A DNA stretch of 64,000 bases from Kribbella turkmenica (GTDB lineage: Bacteria > Actinomycetota > Actinomycetes > Propionibacteriales > Kribbellaceae). Positions 23,112 to 31,305 of this stretch are shown piece after piece (position 1 is the stretch's first letter; each line of letters starts with the position of its first letter). The DNA lies in contig NZ_SMKR01000003.1 of the NCBI RefSeq assembly GCF_004348725.1, forward strand, positions 41,341-105,340, given 5' to 3'. A program made the translations under genes and the position numbers. The notes under the pieces were generated by a model. That model ran no database searches, was not told the origin of the DNA, and worked only from the letters and a program-made list of their open reading frames with translations.

Positions 23112-24481
23112 TGGCGCTCTCGGCGTTCGACCTCTACTCGATCGGTATCGGTCCTTCGTCGTCGCACACCGTCGGGCCGATGCGCGCCGCGAAGCGGTTC
23201 GCATCGACGCTCGCCGACTCCGGGCAGCTGGCCGGCGTCCGTCGTGTCCGGGCGGAGCTTTTCGGCTCCCTCGGCGCGACCGGACACGGTCACGGTTCGC
23301 CGAAGGCCGTCGTACTCGGCCTCGAAGGCGAAGACCCGGCGACCACGGACACCGATCGCGCCGACGGCCGGATCGGTGAGATCCGGGAGACCGGCCGATT
23401 GCTCCTGAACGGCACGCACCCGGTCGCGTTCGACGTCGACACCGACCTGGTCATGCACCGGCGCAGGAGTCTCCCGGCCCATCCGAACGGGATGACCTTC
23501 GCGGCGTTCGACCGCGCCGGCGTACAACTGGACTCCCGGACGTACTACTCGGTCGGCGGCGGCTTCGTCGTCGACGAGGAGGCCACCGGCGCGGACCGGG
23601 TCGTTCTGGACGAGACGCTGGTCAAGTTCCCGTTCGGAACGGGTGCGGAACTGCTCGAGATCTGCGCACGCGAACAGCTTTCGATCAGCGACGTCATGCT
23701 CGCCAACGAGCAGGCCTGGCGCACCGAGGACGAGATCCGGGCCGGCATGCTGCACCTGTGGTCCGTGATGACCGCGTGCGTCGAACGAGGCTTCCACCGG
23801 GACGGCGTCCTTCCCGGCGGCCTCAAGGTACGGCGACGCGCCCCGGGCCTGTACCGCGAGCTCTCGAGCAAGGGGTACGACGACCCGCTACACGTCGTCG
23901 ACTGGGTGAACCTCTACGCGCTCGCTGTCAACGAGGAGAACGCGGCCGGCGGACGGATCGTCACCGCACCGACCAACGGCGCCGCGGGCATCATTCCGGC
24001 CGTTCTGCATTACTACGTGCATTTCGTGCCTGGCGCGGACGACGACGGCATCGTCCGGTTTCTCCTGACCGCGGCCGCAATCGGCATCCTGTTCAAGCTG
24101 AACGCGTCGATCTCGGGCGCCGAGGTGGGCTGCCAGGGTGAGGTCGGGTCGGCCTGCTCGATGGCCGCCGGTGGTCTGGCCGAAGTGCTCGGCGGTACGC
24201 CGGCCCAGGTCGAGAACGCGGCCGAGGTCGGCATCGAGCACAACCTGGGCCTGACCTGCGACCCGGTCGGCGGCCTGGTGCAGATTCCGTGCATCGAGCG
24301 GAACGCGATCGCGTCGATGAAGGCCATCAATGCCGCACGCCTGGGAGTGAACGGCGATGGCGACCACAAGGTGAGCCTGGACAAGGCGATCAAGACGATG
24401 CGCGACACCGGCCGGGACATGAAGGTCAAGTACAAGGAGACCGCCCGCGGCGGCCTCGCCGTCAACGTCATCGAGTGCTGA
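23111..24481 (+). CDS. sdaA: L-serine ammonia-lyase (iron-sulfur type)
   Basis: A 456-residue single-chain L-serine dehydratase that turns serine into pyruvate and ammonia. [15 protein letters not shown] starts the beta domain; the [4Fe-4S] cysteines are probably in [17 protein letters not shown] and the [19 protein letters not shown] block. The ATG overlaps the soxG stop, so it ends the operon that starts at dimethylglycine oxidase. It carries the carbon of betaine, via glycine and serine, into central metabolism. The gene ends at a long repeat-filled convergent gap. Confidence 0.95.
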   Translation: MALSAFDLYSIGIGPSSSHTVGPMRAAKRFASTLADSGQLAGVRRVRAELFGSLGATGHGHGSPKAVVLGLEGEDPATTDTDRADGRIGEIRETGRLLLNGTHPVAFDVDTDLVMHRRRSLPAHPNGMTFAAFDRAGVQLDSRTYYSVGGGFVVDEEATGADRVVLDETLVKFPFGTGAELLEICAREQLSISDVMLANEQAWRTEDEIRAGMLHLWSVMTACVERGFHRDGVLPGGLKVRRRAPGLYRELSSKGYDDPLHVVDWVNLYALAVNEENAAGGRIVTAPTNGAAGIIPAVLHYYVHFVPGADDDGIVRFLLTAAAIGILFKLNASISGAEVGCQGEVGSACSMAAGGLAEVLGGTPAQVENAAEVGIEHNLGLTCDPVGGLVQIPCIERNAIASMKAINAARLGVNGDGDHKVSLDKAIKTMRDTGRDMKVKYKETARGGLAVNVIEC

Positions 24482-25285
24482 AGCAGGACAAGGTCCGGAT
24501 CTGCAAGTCCGGCAGGAGACGTCAGGCCGTCGGCTGGAGCGCTATCTCCGGTACCAGCTGTCCCGCAAGCCCGCATTTGGTGGGTGGGCGTCCGAAAGTG
24601 TGGGTTGGCCACCGTCATCACGGTCACCAACCGAGCGTCTCGGACGTCCACCCCAATGCCGTTCAGTTAGGCCGGTGTGGGTGTTGTCAAGCGTGTACGT
24701 GGTCGACCGGACGGTACCGACGGACAGGACGTGTACGCCGACTGCCCGCGACGCGCCCGGCTGTCCCGCGTGCGGCAGACGGCGTTAGACGGCAGTGGGC
24801 GTACACGTCCTGTCGATCGGCACCATCTCGACCCGGCCCGGCGCTCACGCAGCACCGGCACGACGCCGGCGACCGGCACTGAGCGCGGTTCTTGACCTTG
24901 GTCTCTTTCCCGCAGACTGAACGCCAGGGGTGTACCCACCAGATGCGGGGTTCGCCCACCGGATCCCGGCCGCAAACCCTGCATCTCGTGGGCGGACCCA
25001 CCAGATGCTGGGTAGGAAGTGGGCGCCCGGGGATGGCCCCGGGGGATGTGCGCCCCGTGAGGATGAGTGCCCCGGGCGCTCAGGCCCGCCACGCCGGCAC
25101 GGCACGGTGCGGTGCCGGCGGACGGGACTGAGCTCGGTTCTTGACCTTGGTCTCGGCCCGCTAACTGAACGCATTGACGCCCAACCACCGAACGACTGAT
25201 GGGCACCCGGCGCTGAGCTCGGGTTGTTGACACGGGTCCTTGGCCGCTGACCGAACGGCATTGGGGTTGACCCCGACGGCACTTC
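24482..25285. repeat. Convergent intergenic region packed with nested repeats
   Basis: This 804-bp gap between convergent sdaA and the MBL hydrolase gene shows no credible gene. It holds several related repeats. A unit containing TTGACCTTGGTCTC followed by CTAACTGAACG occurs at 24878-24930, 25127-25176 and, more diverged, 25213-25266; an inverted partial copy is at 24651-24673, where CCCCAATGCCGTTC mirrors the right-hand end. A second element, ACCCACCAGATGC, occurs at 24934-24946 and 24996-25008, with inverted relatives near 24573 and 24976. The layout resembles a decayed intergenic repeat element rather than coding DNA. No target-site duplication was seen. Confidence 0.6.
24723..24814. repeat. 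Long inverted repeat (24-nt arms, 44-nt loop)
   Basis: Arms at 24723-24746 and 24791-24814 are complementary at 23 of 24 positions, around the core ACAGGACGTGTACGCC. As RNA this would fold into a very stable hairpin about 90 nt long just past the sdaA stop. It could act as a terminator or mRNA-stabilising element, or be part of the repeat family in this gap. No U-run follows it. Confidence 0.65.
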
Positions 25286-25915
25286 CTAGTGACCGCGGGC
25301 GATCCACGCCCCGAGGTCGGGGAGCTCGGCGCCGATCGACGTGTCGTCACCGTGTCCGGTGTGGACGACCGTTTCCTCCGGCAGGGTGAGCAGCTTGTCC
25401 CGGATCGAGTCGATGATCGTCGGGAAGTCACTGTACGAGCGCCCTGTCGCCCCCGGCCCGCCCTGGAAGAGGGTGTCGCCGGTGAAGACGACACCCAGCT
25501 CCGGGCTGTGGAAGGAGCAGGCGCCCGGCGAGTGACCCGGCGTGTGCAGCGCCCGCAGCGTGACTCCCGCGACCTCGAATTCATTGCCGTCGGCAATCTC
25601 CCTGTCCGGGGCGGACTCGTGGACCTGATCCCAGAGGACCCGGTCGGCCGGGTGCAGGTACGAGGGAGCGTCCGTCGCCGCGCACAGCTCGGGTGCCGCG
25701 TTGACGTGGTCGTTGTGCGCGTGGGTGAGCAGGACCGCTCGCACGGTGCGGCCGCCGACCGCCGCGACGATCGGCTCGGCCCAATGCGCGGCGTCGATGA
25801 CGACGCACTCGTAGTCGTCGCCGACAACCCAGACGTTGTTCTTGACGTCCCAGACGCCACCGTCGAGGCTGAAGGAGCCCGCGGTCACCACCCGGGTGAT
25901 TTCGGCCCCGCTCAC
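25286..25915 (-). CDS. MBL-fold hydrolase, probable thioester hydrolase of formaldehyde detoxification
   Basis: A 209-residue metallo-beta-lactamase-fold protein of the glyoxalase II type. The metal motif THAHNDHV lies near residue 64, with [13 protein letters not shown] and FTGDTLF as later ligands. Its ATG overlaps the stop of the mycothiol-dependent dehydrogenase gene. The same pairing occurs in mycobacteria, where the hydrolase is thought to release formate from S-formylmycothiol. That assignment is inferred from the pairing. Confidence 0.8.
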   Translation of the reverse strand: MSGAEITRVVTAGSFSLDGGVWDVKNNVWVVGDDYECVVIDAAHWAEPIVAAVGGRTVRAVLLTHAHNDHVNAAPELCAATDAPSYLHPADRVLWDQVHESAPDREIADGNEFEVAGVTLRALHTPGHSPGACSFHSPELGVVFTGDTLFQGGPGATGRSYSDFPTIIDSIRDKLLTLPEETVVHTGHGDDTSIGAELPDLGAWIARGH

Positions 25916-26997
25916 AGCTCGACCACCGAACGCAGTACCTCGCCCTTGTGCATCTTCGCGAACGCGTCCTCGACCTCATCGAGAGCGATGGTCTCGGTGA
26001 TGAACGCGGCCAGCGGGAACCGGCCTTGGTGCGCCAGGTCGACCAGCATCGGGAAGTCACGTGACGGCAGACAGTCCCCGTACCAGGAGGATTTCAGTGC
26101 GCCGCCGCGCCCGAAAACCTCCAGGAGCGGCAACTTGAGCTCGCTGTCCGGCGACGGTACGCCGACCAGGACGACGGTGCCGGCCAGGTCACGGGCGTAG
26201 AACGCCTGCTCGTAGGTCTCCGGGCGTCCGACCGCATCGACGACCACATCAGCACCGAAGCCGCCGGTCAGGGCGCGGATCGCGTCGACGGCGTTCTCGT
26301 CGCGGGAGTTGACCGTGTGGGTCGCTCCGAATTCCTTGGCCCAATCGAGCTTACGGTTGTCGACGTCGACCGCGATGATGGTGGCTGCCCCGGCGAGGGC
26401 GGCGCCGGCGATTGCTGCGTTGCCGACACCACCGCAGCCGATCACCGCGATCGAATCGCCCCGCCCGATGCCACCCGTGGTCACCGCGGCCCCGAAACCG
26501 GCCATCACGCCGCAGCCGAGCAGTCCGGCCGCGGAAGCTGTCGCGTTCGGGTCGACCTTTGTGCATTGGCCTGCTGCGACCAGTGTCTTCTCGATGAAGG
26601 CGCCGATGCCGAGTGCGGGTGACAGCGGCGTACCGTCGCTCAGCGTCATTGCCTGTTCGGCGTTGTGCGTGTTGAAGCAGTACTGCGGCTTTCCCCTGGC
26701 GCACGCGCGGCACTGGCCGCACACCGCACGCCAGTTGAGGATCACGAAGTCGCCCGGAGCGACCTCGGTGACACCCTCACCGACCGACTCCACGACGCCG
26801 GCGGCCTCGTGGCCGAGCAGGTAGGGAAACTCGTCGCCGATTCCGCCCTCGCGGTAGTGCAGGTCGGTGTGGCAGACGCCGCAGGCCTGGACCGTCACCA
26901 CGGCCTCACCAGGGCCGGGATCTGGTACGACGATGTCGACGACTTCGACCGGCGCTCCCTTGCGGCGGGCGATGACTCCCTTGACGGTGACGGACAT
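25912..26997 (-). CDS. mscR: S-(hydroxymethyl)mycothiol dehydrogenase (zinc, NAD-dependent)
   Basis: A 361-residue class III-type alcohol dehydrogenase. [13 protein letters not shown] and [14 protein letters not shown] give the catalytic zinc ligands; [15 protein letters not shown] gives the structural zinc cysteines; [14 protein letters not shown] is the NAD site. It oxidises the mycothiol adduct of formaldehyde, the toxic by-product of oxidative demethylation by the Rieske enzyme and of uncoupled sarcosine or dimethylglycine oxidation. It lies 36 bp after purU and is coupled to the MBL hydrolase. S-nitrosomycothiol reduction is a known second activity in the family. Confidence 0.88.
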   Translation of the reverse strand: MSVTVKGVIARRKGAPVEVVDIVVPDPGPGEAVVTVQACGVCHTDLHYREGGIGDEFPYLLGHEAAGVVESVGEGVTEVAPGDFVILNWRAVCGQCRACARGKPQYCFNTHNAEQAMTLSDGTPLSPALGIGAFIEKTLVAAGQCTKVDPNATASAAGLLGCGVMAGFGAAVTTGGIGRGDSIAVIGCGGVGNAAIAGAALAGAATIIAVDVDNRKLDWAKEFGATHTVNSRDENAVDAIRALTGGFGADVVVDAVGRPETYEQAFYARDLAGTVVLVGVPSPDSELKLPLLEVFGRGGALKSSWYGDCLPSRDFPMLVDLAHQGRFPLAAFITETIALDEVEDAFAKMHKGEVLRSVVEL

Positions 26998-27033
26998 GAG
27001 TCTCCTTGGTTCTGGGGGTGGGTGACGGCCTGC

Positions 27034-27900
27034 TCAGCGGAAGACGACGGTGCGGTTGCGGTCGAGGAGCACTCGGTGCTCGCTGTGCCAGCGGATCGCC
27101 CGGGCGAGGACCTGAGCCTCGACGTCGCGGCCCGCGGCGGTCATGTCGGCAGGATCGAGCGAGTGGTCGACGCGGGCGACGTCCTGCTCGATGATCGGGC
27201 CTTCGTCGAGGTCCGAGGTCACGTAGTGCGCGGTGGCACCGATCAGCTTCACGCCGCGCGTGTGCGCCTGGTGGTAGGGCTTGGCGCCCTTGAAGCTCGG
27301 CAGGAACGAGTGGTGGATGTTGATCGCCCGCCCCTCCAGCTTCCCGCAAAGCTCGTTCGACAGCACCTGCATGTAGCGGGCCAGCACGACGAGATCGACG
27401 TCGAGTGAGTCCACCAGTTCGAGCAGGCGCGCCTCGGCCTCCGGCTTGGTCTCCGCAGTGACCGGGACATGGAAGAACGGGATGCCGCTGGCGTCGGCGA
27501 CGGCCTCGAAGTCCCGGTGGTTCGAGACGATGCCGGGGATCTCGAGGTTGAGCGTGCCGGTGCCGGTGCGGAACAGCAGGTCGTTCAGGCAGTGGCCGAA
27601 GCGGGACACCATGATCAGCGTGCGTGTCGGCGTGTGCAGGTCGTGCAACTGCCAGGCCATCGCGAACTGGCTCGCGATCGCGCCGAAGTCCTGACGCAGC
27701 GACTCGGCGGTCACCCCTTCCGCGCGGAACTGGACACGCATGAAGAAGGTGTCGGTGAGCCGGTCGTCGAACTGCTGGCTGGCGCTGATGTTCCCGCCCT
27801 GGGTCATCACGAAGCGGCTGACCGCGAAGACGATGCCCGGCGCCTCGGGACAGGTCAGGGTGAGGACGTACTCGTGGCCGGCGGCGGGAAGAGGCGCCAT
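27034..27900 (-). CDS. purU: Formyltetrahydrofolate deformylase
   Basis: A 288-residue enzyme that hydrolyses 10-formyl-tetrahydrofolate to formate and tetrahydrofolate. An ACT-type domain fills about residues 1-85 (LTLTCPEAPGIVFAVSRF). The formyltransferase-type catalytic block is INIHHSFLPSFKGAKPYHQA with GATAHYVTSDLDEGPIIEQ. In this setting it recycles free folate so that dimethylglycine and sarcosine oxidation can continue. GGAGAGTT lies just upstream of the ATG. It leads a purU-mscR-MBL operon whose promoter region carries an IclR-type dyad. Confidence 0.93.
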   Translation of the reverse strand: MAPLPAAGHEYVLTLTCPEAPGIVFAVSRFVMTQGGNISASQQFDDRLTDTFFMRVQFRAEGVTAESLRQDFGAIASQFAMAWQLHDLHTPTRTLIMVSRFGHCLNDLLFRTGTGTLNLEIPGIVSNHRDFEAVADASGIPFFHVPVTAETKPEAEARLLELVDSLDVDLVVLARYMQVLSNELCGKLEGRAINIHHSFLPSFKGAKPYHQAHTRGVKLIGATAHYVTSDLDEGPIIEQDVARVDHSLDPADMTAAGRDVEAQVLARAIRWHSEHRVLLDRNRTVVFR

Positions 27901-27911
27901 GGAACTCTCCT

Positions 27912-27947
27912 TTGCGTATTACACAACTAGCTGAGCGATACGCAACA
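27912..27947. promoter_or_regulatory. Candidate IclR-type operator in front of purU
   Basis: The dyad TTGCG-TATTA-CACAA (27912-27926) lies 12 bp before the purU ATG, and a half-site, CGATACGCAACA, follows at 27936-27947. It is the cleanest copy of the island's TTGyG-N5-CrCAA motif. Its place close to the start suggests repression of the purU operon when inducer is absent. Confidence 0.55.
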
Positions 27948-28041
27948 GCGTGCCTGGTTGGAACTATCAGGTCAAGAGGGTGCCGGGGTCGATTTCGGCG
28001 TCTTTGCGCCGTTCGAGGGTCGCGTCCGGACAACGCGGACA

Positions 28042-28081
28042 GGCCGGGAGAAGGGCCCTGGGCGGGCCCCTTCTCCCGGCC
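28042..28081 (-). terminator. Hairpin terminator after the BCCT carrier gene
   Basis: Two perfect 14-nt arms, GGCCGGGAGAAGGG at 28042-28055 and its complement at 28068-28081, enclose a 12-nt loop. The hairpin starts 21 bp past the stop of the minus-strand carrier gene. No T-run follows, as is usual in high-GC actinobacteria. It separates the carrier gene from the purU operon. Confidence 0.75.
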
Positions 28082-28101
28082 GGACGGCGGCCGTCAGACG
28101 C

Positions 28102-29754
28102 TCAGCCGACAGGTGTCGGCGAGGTCTCCGGAGTGGAGCCGTTGGCCGGCGCGGACAGCGCCTTGTCGTCCAGCTCCTCGACCGTGGTACTGATCGTGCG
28201 GCGACCTGGACGCGGAGCCGGGTCCGGCTCGTTCCGGAGCTCCTTCACCAGCGAGACGGCTGCCCCGATCATCACGAACATGAACGGGAAGGCGGCCAGG
28301 ATGCACAGCGTCTGGAGAGCCGACAGGCCGCCGGCGAGCAGCAGGATGCCGGCCACAGCGCCGGTCATCACACCCCAGAAGATCGTCACCAGGTTGCGCG
28401 GCTCACGACAGCCACGGCACGACAGCATGGCCATCACGAGCGAGGCGGCATCCGCGCCGGAGACGAAGAAGAACGCCACCAGGAGAATGACGACCGATGC
28501 CGTGAGCGCGAACCACGGGTACTGACGCAGGAGTTCGAACAGGGCCGTCTCCTGTCCCTGCTCCAGCGCCCCGGCCAGATTGACGCCGCCGAGCTGCAGG
28601 TTGATCGAAATGCCGCCCAGGATGGAGAACCAGACGAAGGTGACCAGGCTCGGAGCGAGGACGACGCCGAAGACGAACTCGCGGATCGTACGGCCCCGGG
28701 AGATCCGGGCGATGAAGGCGCCGACGAACGGCGTCCACGACATCCACCATGCCCAGTAGAAGATGGTCCAACCGCCGAGCCAGTCCTGCCCGCCGAAGGC
28801 GCCGGCCCGGAAGCTCATCGGGACGATCTGGGCGAAGTAGTCACCGACCGACTCCGTGAACGTGCTGAGGACGAAGACCGTCGGTCCCACCACGAAGAGG
28901 AAGAACAGCAGGGCGACGGCGAGCACCATGTTCAGATTGGACAGGTACTGGACGCCGCGGTGCACACCGCTGACCGCCGAGACGATGAACGCCAGCGTGA
29001 GCAGCGCGATGATGGCGATGGCGATCGGGGTGGACTTCGGCACGTCGTACAGCTGGTTGAGGCCCGAGTTGATCTGCAGCGCGCCGAGGCCGAGGGATGT
29101 CGCCGATCCGAACAGGGTCGCGAGGATCGCGAAGGAGTCGATGGCCCGCCCCGCGTTGCCCTCCGAGCGCTTGCCCAGCAGGGGGAAGAACGTCGAGCTG
29201 ATCAGGTTCGCGCGGCCATGGCGGAACGAGAAGTAGGCCAGCGCCAGGCCGATGACGGCGTACATCGCCCACGGGTGGAAGGCCCAGTGGAAGAACGAGT
29301 ACTGCATGGCGAGTTCGGCGCCCTTCTGGCTGTTGGGTTCGGCCAGGCCCATCGGTGGCTCACTCAGGTGAGACAGCGGCTCGGCGACGCCGTAGAACAT
29401 CAGGCCGATGCCCATGCCTGCGCTGAACATCATCGTGATCCAGCTGACCGTCTTGAACTCGGGGCGCTCGTCGTCGCGGCCGAGCCGGATGCGGCCGTAG
29501 CGGCTGCAGGCCAGCACGAGCGCGAGGACGACGAAGCCTGCGCTCGCCAGGACGAAGAGCCATCCGAAGCTCTTGATCACCCAGGCCAGCGCATCGCCGG
29601 CGACGCCGGCCAGCCCTTTGTTGTCGACGATGCCCCACAGGATGAAGCCCAGGGCCAGGGCGGCCGACGTGGCCAGCACCGGTCTGTCCGCGGGCAGGCG
29701 GAGGAAGCGTTCCGCGCGATCCGGCGTGGACTGATTCTCAGGGGTGGTTGACAT
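28102..29754 (-). CDS. BCCT family carrier, probable glycine betaine importer
   Basis: A 550-residue secondary transporter with about 12 membrane helices. FYWAWWMSWTPFVGAFIARIS is the signature segment with the tryptophan cage and IARISRGRTIREF loop of betaine/choline/carnitine carriers; the MMFSAGMGIGLMFYGVAEP segment is the glycine-rich substrate and sodium helix. The start chosen is ATG at 29754 (MSTTPENQ), since the longer frame runs into the promoter. The short C-terminal tail lacks the long charged osmosensing extension of BetP, fitting a nutritional uptake role. A dyad of the island's operator family lies about 60 bp upstream. Confidence 0.9.
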   Translation of the reverse strand: MSTTPENQSTPDRAERFLRLPADRPVLATSAALALGFILWGIVDNKGLAGVAGDALAWVIKSFGWLFVLASAGFVVLALVLACSRYGRIRLGRDDERPEFKTVSWITMMFSAGMGIGLMFYGVAEPLSHLSEPPMGLAEPNSQKGAELAMQYSFFHWAFHPWAMYAVIGLALAYFSFRHGRANLISSTFFPLLGKRSEGNAGRAIDSFAILATLFGSATSLGLGALQINSGLNQLYDVPKSTPIAIAIIALLTLAFIVSAVSGVHRGVQYLSNLNMVLAVALLFFLFVVGPTVFVLSTFTESVGDYFAQIVPMSFRAGAFGGQDWLGGWTIFYWAWWMSWTPFVGAFIARISRGRTIREFVFGVVLAPSLVTFVWFSILGGISINLQLGGVNLAGALEQGQETALFELLRQYPWFALTASVVILLVAFFFVSGADAASLVMAMLSCRGCREPRNLVTIFWGVMTGAVAGILLLAGGLSALQTLCILAAFPFMFVMIGAAVSLVKELRNEPDPAPRPGRRTISTTVEELDDKALSAPANGSTPETSPTPVG

Positions 29755-29814
29755 TGCGAAGAGTCCCTTCAGTGGGGTTCCACGTGCCCGGGTTTTCCCG
29801 ACTGTAGGACTGGG

Positions 29815-29829
29815 TTGTGTGATTCGCAA
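29815..29829. promoter_or_regulatory. Candidate IclR-type operator in front of the BCCT carrier gene
   Basis: The dyad TTGTG-TGATT-CGCAA, extended to CGCAACA at 29831, lies 60 bp upstream of the carrier ATG. It matches the copies before purU, dimethylglycine oxidase and the Rieske ferredoxin. A further half-site, GCGCAACA, occurs near 29875. Confidence 0.5.
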
Positions 29830-29987
29830 CAGTTCGCGCCAAATGAAACTTAGGCGTCACGGCACGACAGATCGGCGCAACAAAGTGACGTCGGCGTGAG
29901 CTGCAGTCGAGCGGCCCGGTGCATGAGCACCGTGGAGAAGCGATGAGGTGAGCGGCGGCGACCGGGCGGCCTGGCCGGCGGGGGTGT

Positions 29988-30797
29988 CTAGCCGAGCCAG
30001 CCCATGCGGTGGCTGATGCGGCTGCCGGCCAGCCTGAGGTCGGCTTCGGTGTCCTTGATCCGCGCCCTGTCGTAGCGGAAGGTCGGGCCGGAGGCGCTCA
30101 TCGCTGCGACGACCGCTCCGGTGTGGTCGCGGATCGGGACGGCTGCGGCGTTCAGGCCGACCTCGAGCTCCTCGAAGGCGGTCGCGAAGCCGTTCTCGCG
30201 GATTTCGGCCAACTGGTCGAGCAGTTCCTGTCGTGAGGTCACGGTGTTCTCCGTGAGCCGCGGCTGGCCCGCCCGGTCGAGGATGGAATTGCGCTGCTCG
30301 TCGGACATGAATGCGAGCAGGAGCTTCCCGCTGGACGTCGCATGCAAGGGGGTCAGCTGACCGACCCAGTTCTGGCTCGCCACGGCGGCCGAGCCGCGCG
30401 CCTGCTGCACGTTCACCGCGTAGTGCTCGCGCACCACCGCGAGGTTGATCGTTTCGTCGAACTGCAGCGCGAGCGCGTCCATGATCGGCTGCGCCTGGTG
30501 TACCAGGTCGATGCGGGTCGGGATCGCGCTGGCCAGCCGGAGGATGCCGAAGGCGAGCTGGTACTTCCCGCGCTCGGTGTTCTGTTCGACGAGGTCGCGC
30601 TCTTCGAGTGCCGCGAGCAGCCGGAACGCCGTCGACTTGTGTACGCCGATCTCCGCGGCGACCTCGCTGACACCCGCATGACCCTCGCGCGCGAGGATCT
30701 CGAGCACGGTGATGGCCCGGTCGACAGACTGCACGCCTCCTTGGCTGTCGCCGCGAGCGCTCCCTCGTCCGGTCGAATTCTGCTCCCCGTTGCTCAT
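29988..30797 (-). CDS. IclR family transcriptional regulator of the betaine island
   Basis: A 269-residue IclR-type regulator. The winged helix-turn-helix covers about residues 22-85 (VSEVAAEIGVHKSTAFRLLAAL), and the effector domain about 100-260 (LHATSSGKLLLAF, AVPIRDHTGAVVAAMSASGP). It lies at the centre of the island, divergent from the ferredoxin/reductase genes. Its own ATG sits inside a perfect-half dyad, TTGCT-CATAG-CGCAA (30790-30804), so it is probably autoregulated and its mRNA may be leaderless. Members usually bind such 15-bp palindromes and respond to a pathway metabolite; here betaine, dimethylglycine or sarcosine are the likely candidates. Confidence 0.88.
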   Translation of the reverse strand: MSNGEQNSTGRGSARGDSQGGVQSVDRAITVLEILAREGHAGVSEVAAEIGVHKSTAFRLLAALEERDLVEQNTERGKYQLAFGILRLASAIPTRIDLVHQAQPIMDALALQFDETINLAVVREHYAVNVQQARGSAAVASQNWVGQLTPLHATSSGKLLLAFMSDEQRNSILDRAGQPRLTENTVTSRQELLDQLAEIRENGFATAFEELEVGLNAAAVPIRDHTGAVVAAMSASGPTFRYDRARIKDTEADLRLAGSRISHRMGWLG

Positions 30798-30804
30798 AGC
30801 GCAA
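30790..30804. promoter_or_regulatory. Candidate autoregulatory operator over the iclR start codon
   Basis: TTGCT-CATAG-CGCAA spans the ATG of the minus-strand IclR gene (start codon at 30795-30797). The dyad has the same half-sites and 5-bp spacer as the site before dimethylglycine oxidase. Binding here would directly block its own expression. Confidence 0.5.
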
Positions 30805-30906
30805 CCCTACAGGGGTGAGGGGTCTCAACCCCAGGAGGGCCTGCCTCGATTTCAGGCCGGACCTCGCGCGGCCTCTTGACAGCGGCCGCTGGCGGTTCTC
30901 AAACTG

Positions 30907-30940
30907 TTGCGCATTGCGCGCCTCGTTGTGCTATTCGCAT
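30907..30940. promoter_or_regulatory. Two tandem candidate operators before the ferredoxin gene
   Basis: TTGCG-CATTG-CGCGC at 30907-30921 and TTGTG-CTATT-CGCAT at 30926-30940 lie 15-48 bp upstream of the ferredoxin ATG. Both are imperfect versions of the island dyad, spaced 19 bp apart (about two helical turns), which suits cooperative binding on one face of the DNA. Confidence 0.45.
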
Positions 30941-30954
30941 CAAAGGTGGAGAAA

Positions 30955-31305
30955 ATGATCCGAGTCTGTCCCCTCTCCGCACTTCCGCCCGGAGAGGCTC
31001 TGCGCGTCGACGCCGAGCCGCCCATCGCCGTGTTCCACACCGACGACGGCGAGGTCTTCGCCGTCGACGACACCTGCACCCACCAGGACGCGTCACTGGC
31101 CGACGGCTGGCTCGAGGGCTGCGAGATCGAGTGCCCGCTGCACGCCTCGAAGTTCGATCTGCGGACAGGCGCGGTCGACGCACCGCCGGCCAAGCTGCCG
31201 ATCCGCACGCACACGGTGCACATCGAGGACGATCACATCTGCGTCGAGTTGTCCGACGCCCAGCCCAACCTGCCGCCGGGCGTCACGTTCGGATCGAAGT
31301 CATGA
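30955..31305 (+). CDS. Rieske-type [2Fe-2S] ferredoxin
   Basis: A 116-residue ferredoxin of the kind that feeds ring-hydroxylating-type oxygenases. The Rieske ligands are in CTHQDASL and CPLHASKFD. The ATG at 30955, preceded by GGTGGAG, gives the usual length; the longer frame overlaps the operators. Its stop overlaps the reductase ATG by 4 bp. The only oxygenase in the window needing such a donor is the GbcA-like enzyme at 15.7 kb, whose operon shares the operator motif, so it is the probable partner. Confidence 0.9.
   Translation: MIRVCPLSALPPGEALRVDAEPPIAVFHTDDGEVFAVDDTCTHQDASLADGWLEGCEIECPLHASKFDLRTGAVDAPPAKLPIRTHTVHIEDDHICVELSDAQPNLPPGVTFGSKS

Noticed and set aside
19682..23797. A 1371-codon open frame antisense to soxA, soxG and sdaA
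   Set aside because: The plus-strand genes have complete motifs and proper overlaps; this frame shows none and is explained by codon bias.
24482..25285. CRISPR array
   Set aside because: The repeats are unequal in length, irregularly spaced, partly inverted, and no cas genes are near.
28042..28081. The BCCT hairpin as an attachment site or mobile-element end
   Set aside because: No integrase, no direct repeats and a position right after a stop codon make a terminator the simpler reading.
27958..29751. A 597-codon plus-strand frame opposite the BCCT carrier
   Set aside because: The minus strand encodes a clear 12-helix carrier; the plus frame is charged low-complexity sequence without motifs.
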